DNA from: Phoronis australis | Taxonomy: Eukaryota; Phoronida; Phoronidae | Length of the DNA stretch: 56,809 bases | Reading direction: 5' to 3' | Assembly: GCA_002633005.1 (NCBI GenBank) | Contig: NMRA01000856.1 | Coordinates: forward strand, 62,835 to 119,643 | In this document: one piece after another, positions 14,401-26,400 of the stretch | How the letters are laid out: every line of letters begins with the position of its first letter | Position numbering within the stretch: position 1 is the first letter of the stretch | Notes under the pieces: generated by a model | The model's input: only the letters and a program-made list of their open reading frames with translations | Databases searched by the model: none | Told to the model about the DNA's origin: nothing | Position numbers and translations under genes: made by a program

Positions 14401-17400
14401 TAAGTTATTATATTTTCATAAGTGCTGCTTTTACAATTAATTTTGCAGTAATGTTCTAATTGCCATGTATACTGATATATGGGACAGATATACTTTCATT
14501 TGATTAATTAATATTTATTTTATCTTGCAGTATTGGTGGAGAAGGAGACATTAGTACAGAGTTCACACTTCCAAGTACTTGCTTCAACTTTTCTTTTGTG
14601 TCCAAATTTTCACGTTTCATTTATTCATGTAGTCTGCGGAGATTGCCGTATTCGCCCTAATAACCGCCCATAACCCCTATAAGCGCCCAAATGCGTTTTC
14701 AGACTTTGCGCCCAGCCCATGAATGTGTACGTGCGAAAAATGCCTTACATGTAGTCCTAAAATTCTACAGTAATGTCTACAATTTATCAATAATATCCGA
14801 CTGTACTGAAAAAAATCATTGCGCATAATTTGCAATATTTGCAGACCATCAGCCGTGTCGCTATGTCGGTATTTAGCCGTGACTATACACTTCAAACTTC
14901 TGCCATGCCTCAAAACGAACACAAAAGCTTTACTGATCTTGCGAGGAATGTGTTTCACTAGTCTGGCCTATCAGAGCAGACGTAGTGTACTTGTCAATGG
15001 GATTGTGTTGTAGATATATCTTGCACTCAACAGGAATCCAAATTTCTTTCCGCGAATCGAAGACTAAAAATCACTTGGCCAGTGTCCAAAGCATGTGGCC
15101 TGGAAGCACACGCTACATACATGTACCCATCATCAAAGACATTAATCGGGGAAATATCCATTCATGAAACGGGTAGCATAGCATCAGGAAGAAATGAACA
15201 TTGGCACTAATTTCCGACAGTTTCTAAAACTATAAAAATGTTAGCGTCATTTTTAAGAGGGATTGTTTGATTAATAATAATTGACGTTTTAAGCCAAATA
15301 TCCGATAAAATAACCACTGACAGAATGCTTACACACTTACACCGAAAAATAGCTGTCAGATAGTTATGTACGCATCCAGCCACACAGCAACTAATATGGG
15401 CCTTACTGAGACAAATGTCGAACGTTTTTAGCACATGAAACCGGCAAGTGGTGAATGTAACACGTTCTGCTTTAGGCCTACTGTTTGTGCTAATTTCTTT
15501 AGATACAATGCACATCTAGCTCGTTAGATTGCGATTACTCTGGCAAATGAACTCTGGTGACACGAATGCGCTTGCTTACTCACACACTCAGACGAACTTC
15601 AAAACGAACGTCATGTGACAACAACATGTGTGTTCATCCAGAGATTTTTCTCGTGTTGCTGATCATAGACAGTATGATGTTGCACAAACCAGCTGTTAAT
15701 CCCAACTCCACCAGAACTTAAAAATCACAGGGACACTACTTATGTGGAAAACTTAAGGAGGATTGCAGGTAATTTGCTTGAGTCAAAACTATTAATTTTT
15801 TATTCAAGTCGCCATATCGACAATTGCGAGGCAGTCAGTTGACAAGTTTTCTTCCTGGTCGGTTATTAGGGTGAATACGGTATACTTTTTAAGAATTCCT
15901 GTTATATGTAGGAATGCTATACAGAGATCAGTCTAAATTGTGTAATTCTTGTCCAGGTTATAGTGCTTAAATCGTGGAACTCAAAAATCAGGGGTGGACA
16001 TTAACCTGAGCATGGGCGCCTAAACAAGATTTCTATGAAATTGGGTGTCGAAGTTTGCTTGAATGATTAGTCAGCTTAATGCCCAGGGAGCTACATTGTC
16101 AACTTCATGTGAGAGAGTCGAATAAAAACATCCACGGAATATGGACAGTGGAGAAGGCTTAACATTTTGAATGGAGTAATTGTGCAAAATAGTTGAGTGG
16201 CATGTGACTAGATTTTCCAATGACATGAATTTTCCAGTGTTAACATAATTTATGTTTTATGCATGCACTGAGCTGCTTACACGATTGCTTTCACCATTTT
16301 TTGCAAAAAGAAACATTTTATGTCTCCTTCAGTAAAGAACAAGAGAGTACTGTATTTTCCTGGCTGATTAAGGCAAAGTTCACTCAAACTAACAATTCAT
16401 ATTACTCAAAAATTTAGTGAGTTGCATGCTTTATAAAACTGAGCTAAGACGAGTATTTCCAAAGACACGGACACTTGTACGGAAGTCTTGGTAATATAAT
16501 TTGTGTTGCGCAATATTGTCTACCTTATGCGTTTAAAAGTGGAAATTTCGGCTGTGGGCTCTAAGCTGAGCGCCGGAGGTGTTGACCTGGAGGCGTATAG
16601 TGTGTACACCAACGTGAATCAAGTCATCAATACTATTATGCTTTATTTGTATGATGGGCAATTCCAACATGTCAATCAAGCTAAACAATCCAACCAATTG
16701 GGACTTGGAAAGATGGAAACACAATGGTAGTCTGCGGCTTGCCATCTTTGTCCCACAAACATTTTAGTTGTGAATGAAAGCGTTTAACGATGCGCTTGGG
16801 ACATTTAATAGTGATCAAGAGTATGTGGAGATGGAATGTGGAAAAGTCACTGATAAGAGCGTGTAGCAGATATCACATTCTGTCAAGGATGCTACTGTTA
16901 GATCATTCACTAATTTGGTCTCAACTTGTTCCTTGCTCGGATGAGAAGTAATTTTTGACCTTGAAAAGAGCTGACAGTTGGTTTTTGTTCGAGACTGTTT
17001 CAGCAAATAACGTCACGAGCTGTGTCTAGTCATTTTATAGAGCCTAGCTCCAAGGAATAATAATGTCACATTAGCTGTGTCTAGTCATTTTATAGAGCCT
17101 AGTTTCAAGGAATAATAATGTCACAAGCTGTGACTAGTCATTTTATAGAGCCTAGTTTCAAGGAGTAATTATGTCACAAGCTGTGACTAGTCATTTTATA
17201 GAGCCTAGCTCCAAGGAATAATAATGTCACATTAGCTGTGACTAGTCATTTTGTAGAGCCTAGCTTCAAGGAATAAAAACTTCACAAGCTGTGTCTACGC
17301 GGTACTCATTTTGTAGAGCCTAGTATTATGCACCCACATAATTATGTGGTTGCATATTGCCGTCATCTCTGTCAGGGTGTCCGGCGTCCACGGCTGTATC

Positions 17401-20400
17401 TCCTGAACCCCTTGCAGAATCATATTGAAATTTGGCAGGTGTGTTTCTATGGGGTCTACGACAGAGGGCGACCAGTTTCGGACCGACCCAAATAATGCTG
17501 TGCCCCCTAGTGGCAATTTTAAATTTTTTTACGTTTGCCTCTGTATCTTCAAAGGTCTTCAACTGATTTTCATGAAATTTGGTACATCGGCATCTGTTAA
17601 TGAGTTGATGCTATCCTTCCGTATTTCGGATTGCTTCAATGGATTTTGCGCCATCTAGTGGCCATTTTTACTATTTTCGAGTCGTTTTTTTGGCATCCGC
17701 CCCTCTAACAACCAAACCACTCTAAGGATGGTTGTGAAAATTGGCATGTGTGGTCATACTATAAAGAAGACAGTTGATGATGATTTTCCGATGACTTCGA
17801 CTACTGTGGCGCCACCTAGTGGCAGTTTTGTTTATTTTCGATATTGTAACTACTGTGTACTACATGCAGCAGCATATTGCTTCCCCTACAATTTGATAAT
17901 GCAGTGTGGAGAGACTGCTGCTGGGATGCTCTTGCATAAGACTTCCAGTGCATTGGCTTTGAACTTATAGGACTATAGCAACAGTAAATTTGGTGGCTGT
18001 GGCCTGACTACGTAGTATAATTCATTAAATATGTCAATCAAGCATATTTAAAAAACGTTTAGCACCAGTGATAAAACGTGGATTAATGATGGGTGTGTTG
18101 CCTTGCAGATATCCTGAAGGTGTATAACCCTCAGTTGAAAGGCTTCTCAACAGGTAATGGTTTGTACAGGAGCCATAATGCACATCTGAACCTGGCTGTG
18201 GCAGGTGCTAAGTCTGAGTGAGTACTAAGCATTCAAATGAAATGAGTAATTTTTGTCATTTCAATAATAATTTGTAAAATTACGATTGTTCTGCTTTTCT
18301 GTGACTTATACCTCGCTATGACAACAGTTCTTTACCCCTAGTTGTTTTTTGTTGAACCAACTGACAAATATTAAATTCTGCCTGTCGGCCATAGTGTGCT
18401 AAATGAGGAATTATAGCAGTGTCACAATTTATATCTCATCCAACTGGGCTAAAAGTTTTATCATCATCCATAGTCGGTTATAATTGTATTATTGCTACAT
18501 GCCGGATAATAGTGCTTGAAGCATTGTAGGCAAAGATTTAGTCAAACGGCTTGTTTTTAGCTACAATACACCAACTAGCAGCCATAGTGAATTAATTGTA
18601 AATGTCTTGTCTTGAGTTAGTACTACTCATATTTTATGCAAAATGGAAATTTCACCCACATTCCCGGCTCTGCTATTCAAAATCAATATGGGGTAATAAA
18701 AAATTATTCTCAAAAAGCACCATAAGCCCTTTGTTAAGCTGTGTTTAGTTACAAAGTCCAACTGGGACTGTTATTTGACCAAGAGCAAGGTTCACAAAGA
18801 AGGGCTTTCGATTTCTTTGCATGTCAATATCGAAAGGCCCATTGCGTGTGAACGACACCTCTGATTTACATGTACAAGGATCTGCAAACTTACCCCACCC
18901 GAGTCCAAAATATATTCCTTACTCTTTGTCTTAAGTTGTTGAAATGTTACTATAGACACACATTGCAGTAAGTGACTGGTATCTTTTTACTCTTCAAGGG
19001 ACATGGTCACTCAAGCTGTACGGCTGGTGGAACGAATGCGTACTACGACAGACTTAAAAAATGACTGGAAAGTAGTCACGTTGTTCATTGGTGGTAATGA
19101 CCTGTGCGCCTCATGTAAAACACCAGTGAGTTTTGTTTGTCAGCTTATGTTCAAATCAAAGGTATTTATTGTACTCTGGTTTTTAAATCTTAAAAAATTG
19201 ACTGACAGTTAACCACGCAGCTAGAGCCTCCTGATGGTCATTAGAGAACTGAGATTTAAAATCAGCAATTCCTGTTTAGCGTATTTCTGAAGGAGTAATG
19301 TCAGTTTTTTGCTGTCAAGTTATTTGAATGGAAGGATAGAATTTTGTCATTAAAAAAATTGATCTGTTTCGGTTGTCCAAAAAACTGTGTTCATTGCCTG
19401 TTTCACTGATGTTTGGAATGTAAAGGTTTTATATCTAAAGCATGAGGTAGGCCTATGTTTGAATGTGAATCAAGCCTTGATAGATATGTAGATTTATGTC
19501 TGCCTGTACCTGTACCCATGTGCATATTACTATACAATTATGTACAATATTTCCCATTAAACAATAGATGACAATTTGATGAATAGACATTTGGCACATT
19601 TCTCCCATTTTTTTCGGTCAAAAGTTCCTGTCTTCATTGTGCTGTTAGTAGGTATGTGTAAAGTCTTTTAGTAAGGTGCATTAAATATGACATGGTGGAT
19701 ACCTAGAATTACCTCAAACATGCCTCTTAAATATAGGCCGATGATCTACAATAAAAATTTCTTAATATTATGCATTTTCTGTACATGACAAAAGTTATGA
19801 CAAACAAAATTTCATTTTCCTGTTATGACAGCTGATCCTTCTGACAACAATTGAGAATAATTATGGTGGCAACATACCGGTACTTATCACATGAGGCTTA
19901 GAATCACCTCACTAACTTTTCTGTATACATTTGACTACCGAATGGTACCATTGTTACCATAAACTACCAATGGGTACCATAAGTTCCCTAAACTACCAGC
20001 AGGTATCATTTGTATCATAAACTACTGATACGTAGCATAAGTACCATAAACAACTGAATGTGTATCATAAGCACCCTAGCTACCAATGGATACCGTTTGC
20101 ACCATAAACTACCGACAGTTATCATAAGTACCATAAACTCTTTAAACTACAAATATTGGTCTTCATTGAATGTTGAAGATACATTGTACACACAGTGCAT
20201 TTTCCATTTGTAGCCAAGGGCGATAGTGAGAAATGTGGCATTTTCCAAATATAGCCTGCTTGTCCGTCCATTTGTAGAGTTTCTACAAGAGCAACTACTA
20301 TACGTCGCGCATTCAGTATGCATTGGATATTCTGCACACCAATCTACCACGTACATTTGTTAATGTGGTACCAATGTTAGACGTGAGCTTCCTTGATCAA

Positions 20401-23400
20401 CTCAATCAGGGTTTGATCTGCTCTGTCGTCCACACGTAAGTCGTGGCCACAGCTCAGTTTTGAAGCGCACTGCGTACTAGCCAAGACTTCTCCCCAGATG
20501 AGTCAGCACTCATGGCACGTTGTCTGTTTAAGCTAACTTAGACACCAGGTTGAGCACATGCCAGCAGGCCATCTCCAACTGAGTAAGTAAATAACTGTAG
20601 CCATGTGGCCACTCACTTCAACCAACTGGTAGGCATTGTTGGATAATCTGTTGCTGACAAGTCTCTTTGGACATATCTTGGCTAGTATGTACTTAGAATG
20701 GATGCTTTTCTCTGTAACAAGTTTTATGACCCACTGGCTGCCTTGTAGAGCGTCTTTTGTATCTAAGCAAGTCGTGCATCATCGTATACTTTCCAACATG
20801 AAGTACAAAAGAATACTTAACCCAAAATATCCAGTAGATATTTCTCACCACTGTTGCATGATGTGTATGTGGTGGCGTTGACATGTAAGTTCTACTTACA
20901 TTAAATTTTATTTCCTTCTTGCACTTTACATCTTGGCTAGAAGTTAATCTTGAAAACTTGAAGCAGTGAAAAGCATCCACCATATATTACCTGCCTCTCT
21001 TCACTTAGCTGGTTCCCTGCCAGTTGTCACCTTAGTTTTTGCAGGACTTTTGTAGTGTAGTGCAGTGTGAAACCATTTTACAGGCTTTCTACCAGGCTAA
21101 ATACTATGTGGATAGAATTCAGTTCGCTTTAGACATTCTCCACCAGGAGCTGCCTCGAACTTTTGTCAATGTTGTACCAATGATTGATGGTACATTCATC
21201 GATCAATTGAACATTGGACTCATCTGTCCCATCCTTCATTTGTAAGTATATGCATCATTTTGACAAAAATTTACGTTATTAAAAGAAAAATTGAATTTTT
21301 GCTTGACGTTGACCAATTCTTTTTACTGTGGTTCTTGTATTTCTTTCATTATTTCATATGATTGAAGGCAGAAAAATGTACAGGCAAGTTGAAAATGTTA
21401 AGATTAAGCAATCCAATTCACTTTTAATATTCATAAACCTTTGATTTTCTTTAAAGAAATATATTAAGTATATCAATCATTTATCATTTCGTTAGTGCCG
21501 GAACGGGGTAACTGTTGAAGATCAATAAATTTGTCAGAGACCAGCCAAAATTATTGATGTTTTCAAAAAACTTACAGACCATACTTTTTACCTTGCCATC
21601 TCATTCCCTCGAAAATAAATTCCTTTTCAACTATTTTTCTCTCTCCACAAAATTCCACCAATTATTCATGTTTATTAAAACTGCATGACGGCGTTTTTCC
21701 GTTCGGTGACTTTATCAGATGTAGAGGGTTGTGAGCATGTGATAACATCTAGCTTCTTTGTTTACTGCCAAGCACAGTCTTTTGTCTGGTATGACAACAG
21801 GCAGGCCAATTGTCTACCAGGCTTATTACAGACCTCCTGTGAACACAGTCAAACTCAGAGTGAATTGGTGCATTCGGAAAGAATAGATTGTCGTAACTTG
21901 GGTTGTAGTTGGGCAATTTTCAAAAACTAAACATGATCACCATTTGGCGAGAATTTCAGAAATGCTATTGGTTTATGTTCAAATATAACTTAACTTTTAT
22001 TTTAGCAGCACAGCCCAGTCAGGGTAGATATGATCTTACTGGAGATTAGGACAATTATCGAACAAAAGAGACCAGGTCCTCCAACCATAAATGCCAGAAT
22101 GGAGTTAATCAGTCGTGTAAGATATTGGCTACACTGGGGTGATCTTCCCAAGGGTTTGGCTATAGAATCGAACAGGTTGGGGGCAAGGGGAAATGGTACA
22201 CCATTTGCTAATCCATCCTGCAAATTACATAGGGAGATAATTCCTAATGCTTGTATTTCATTTTGTTGAACAACTCTAACTTCAGGTGATCTGTTACATA
22301 AAAAGTTACATAACTTATATTGGTATCAATTAACAAAGTGGAGCCTGAATAATAACCAGGTTAAGTGATGACAGTGCTAATAGTGTAACTCACATGGGTT
22401 CAGCTATCATAACTCTGGCATGTTGCATGCACTCTGGCTTTGCTGCTAAATTCCAAAGTATTAAGTGCTTATTTATCACCTGGGTCAGGTTGCAACAATA
22501 ACTTCGTATTATCAGGTGTCACGTTGTCATCGTTGCATCAGACGTGGTGCAACAATGCAACTTATCCATCTGATAAGTTTTAAAGTTTTATGCAACCACG
22601 CCCTCGTAGATAAAGGTATGCCTCACTTACACTCTTCTGAGACCATCAAGTGCTCTTGTTTAATATTGTTTGCACTTGTCTTTTTATTTTCAGCTGTTCG
22701 GCAAATTGAATGTTCCTAACTGGATATTATGCAAAACTTGTTTCCAGAAATGAAACTCTGGTAAAATCTCTCCAATTTAGGACACAATATGGCTGTGAAA
22801 TTTTATTTCTTCATTGTTTTGTGAAAGAGAAGTATCTACAACCAAATGTTTTAAGGTTTAAAGTATTGTGCCATACAAACCATTAGATAATGTTTTACAA
22901 AACAATGTGTGTTCACAAGGTTATAAAGCGTTGGAAAATGAATAATGACAAAGTTTGATAATTATTTTTGTCCGAAATTGGTGAGATGTTCCCATTTACA
23001 GGCTCTTTGCAGTTGATTTTTGCAACTGTTTTGTGCTTAATGTTATTATTTGTTTTTAAAGTCATGGATTGTGTTATTGCTTAGGATCTGAAATGTTAAA
23101 ACAAAAATCAAATTATACATTTTACTCAGACTCATAAAATCATTTGGAAAGTATTCCTTGGTGCTGGTGATAGGATTCCATTTCTGTTGCCAGCAAGACC
23201 ATCAAGACTACTAGTGTCTCAAGAAAACCTTGCAGAGTTTTGGGTTGGCCTTAAGCCTAAAATTGCAAATTCAAAAGTGGCGTTGCGTCTATTACATGTG
23301 ACTTTAGTTTGTAACGGAAATAGGATCTTTATGACAGAGTAAAATACCTTATTCAATTTTCATTTGTTTGCAAGTTCATATTAACCATACCAGTGTTGTA

Positions 23401-26400
23401 GCGTGAATTCTAGAGTTATAGCCACCATGTGTTGGTTCATGTTTTTGTTACACAATTTTGGACTAAGTGAAGTTCCTTGATTGTCGCCTGGTTGAATTTC
23501 GGTGAATTAAACTTTAGAGACTGTCCCAAACGGGAAGGACTGATTTTTACCAAACTCAAGTTTGAAGTTTGGCACTTCAACTTGACCTAATTAAATACTG
23601 TGGACGACTTAAAGTCTTCTGGGTCACCACAATAATCAATTCGTACTCTTGGTGCAAACAACACATGCTTGTCTTTCTTTCTAAAATGACATTTCAAAAC
23701 TTAATGATAAGCTCAGCAGTTTTGTATTTGTGACTCTTTTCATTGTGTGTGTTCATTTAGCTTTGTATGTAAGTGCGGTGCTTATCCAAATGACGCTGCA
23801 GCCAAGGCCACTTTAAAGAAACTTGTGAAGGAATATCAAGACAACCTGACATCTCTCGTGGAAAGTGGGCGCTACGATACGCGAGACGACTTCACCGTCG
23901 TTATCCAACCATTCTTCAAAGATACCAAATTACCTATGAAAAGTGTTAGTAATTTATGTGTTACTCTTACTATTGGGTTGGTGAGTTATAATAACTCTCT
24001 GTTAGTAAATACTCTGTTACTATTGGGTTGGTGAGTTATAATAACTCTCCGTTTACTCTGTTACTATTGGGTTGGTGGGGTATAATAACTCTCTGTTAGT
24101 AAATACTCTGTTACTATTGGGTTGGTGATTCATAATAACTCATCAATAGTAAGTACTCTGTTGCTCTTGGTTTGGTGAACTTAGTAAAAAATTATATTCT
24201 TCTGTGTCATTTTAAGTCTCATGTTGACAACAAAGAAATTTATGAATGATGTTCCCGCCTTTTATTTTTCTGCACATTTTTCTTAATCATTAAAACCTAA
24301 ATAACTTTATATTCTCTCAATCTTGTCCATAAGACATTTTCAATGATGTTTTATTTTTTTGAAACTCTAGTCTGTGCTTTGTTGGGTATGAATGATCTGG
24401 AAATAGTACCAATTGAAAGTAATTCTAAATTTCACACTAAGGACAACAGCACTGATGTTAAATGTCAAATTTGCTAATATTCTGTCTGGAACATTCTAGT
24501 AGCTTCTACTCACTGCAGACGCATTCCTTGCCAGCCAGTCAGAATATGGCACATTACAATCAGGAAAAGTGTTCCTGGTTAGAGAACATCATTGCACTGT
24601 GCTGCCACCTGACACATGACAACAAAATAAGTATTGTATATGTAGAGTTGTAGTAAGTATTTCTTTCAAAAATGTAACAGAAGTATGAACCCACTGCTGA
24701 TTTGTTTTACAGGATGGGTCGCCAGACTTGAGTTACTTTGCACCTGACTGTTTCCACTTCAGTCGCAAGGGTCATCGTAATGCTGCTGAAGCGTTATGGA
24801 ACAACATGGTTTGTAGAACGTTGTACAATGTCCAATTGTTCTGTTCACTACTATAGTGTTTTGTCTCAGAAATCAAGTGTGAACTATTCAGAAAATGTAC
24901 AAAACTGACGAGGCTTGGAAAGAAGGTCATGTATGAGGCATATCTTTGTTCACTTATGGGAAGTCCTGACTTGCTCTAGGCATTGTCCATTAGCAGATTT
25001 TATTATGTGCCTGCATATTTATGTGTGGACGCATTATGTCGTCATCTCTGTCCGTCTGGCACCCGACATCTGCTGCTCTATCTCCAAAACCCCTTGACAT
25101 ATGTTCATGAAATTTTACACATGTGTTCCTTCCGTAGATGGGACAGCATGAGCGAACTGTTGGACGGATCCGACTACCGGTGTACGCTCTAGTGGCAATT
25201 TTAATTTTTAACGTTTACCTCTATATCTTCAAAAACCCTCAACGGATTTTCATAAAATTTGGTTCATAGGCACCTATTGTTGAGATGACGCTATCTTGTG
25301 ATTGTGAAAATTGGCATGTACAGTGTATGTTCTTATTATGAAGTGGACGGATGATGATGATTTTCCAACAACTACTGTGGCGCCTCCTAGTGGCAGTTTT
25401 TTAATGCCTATGGCTGTATCTCCTAAACTGTTCGCAAGATCTTTACTAAATTTAGTAAGTGTATTTATATGATGTTAACAACGGAGGACGACGACTTTCA
25501 GACCTATCTGGTGTGCCACCTAGTGGCAAAGTTATTTTTTTTTACATTTACCTTATCTTCATAGGTCCTCAACGTATTTTCATAAAATTTGGCATACAGG
25601 CATTTGTTAATGAGTTGACGCCATCTTTCCGTTTTCAGATGGATTTGACCTAGTTTGCGGTGCCTAGTGGCCATTTTTACTGTTTTCAAGTCTGTTTTTT
25701 TGGCGTCCACTCGTCTATCAACCAAACCGCTTTCAGGATAATTGTGAAAATTGGCTCGCGATGATTTTCTGACGACTTTGACTACATTAGCACCTCCTAG
25801 TGGCAGTTTTGTTTTTTTTGCTCTCTTTGCTGTATCTCCTAAACCGTTTGCAGGATCTTTTTTAATTTAGCAAGTGTATTAATTGTTGACAACAGACGAC
25901 GACAACTTTCGGACGGATCTGACTACTGGTGTGCCCCCTAGTGACAATTTTATTTTTTTACATTTACCTCTCTATCTTCTAAGGCTCTCAACATATTTTC
26001 ATAAAATTTTGAATAATTATAAGCACCTATTGGTGAGATGACACTATCCTCCTGTTTTTGGATGGAATTGAGGTATTTTGTGCCACCTAGTGGCCATTTT
26101 TGGTGTTTTCAAATCTTGTTTTTGGCGTCCACCCCTCTGTCAACCAAATCATTCTAGGCACTGGTTTGAAAATTGGCGTATATGTTTTCAGTGTGAAGAA
26201 GATGTTTGATGATGGTGACTGACTACTGTGGTGCCTCCTAGTGGTAGTTTTGTTTTGTTTTGTTTTGCTCCCATAGTTGAATCTCCTAAACCCGCTGCAG
26301 GATAATAAATTTAATAAGTGTATTTATCTGAAGATAACAACAGACGACAACTTTCAGATGCTGTGTGCACTGGCAACTTCATTTTATTATGTTTTCTTTT

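Noticed and set aside
21094-21096. Alternative acceptor for exon 8b (ACCAG before GCTAAATAC)
   Set aside because: It would shorten the protein by four residues relative to exon 8a and to the family spacing, and has a poorer pyrimidine tract.
22002-22269. Overlapping sense and antisense open frames of about 75 residues
   Set aside because: Neither strand gives a recognisable domain, no splice sites frame them, and they lie inside an intron of the lipase gene.
23945-24034. Continuation of lipase exon 9 into [12 protein letters not shown]
   Set aside because: This read-through crosses the donor into the minisatellite. The family continues with the DGSPD of exon 10, so it is intron retention at most.
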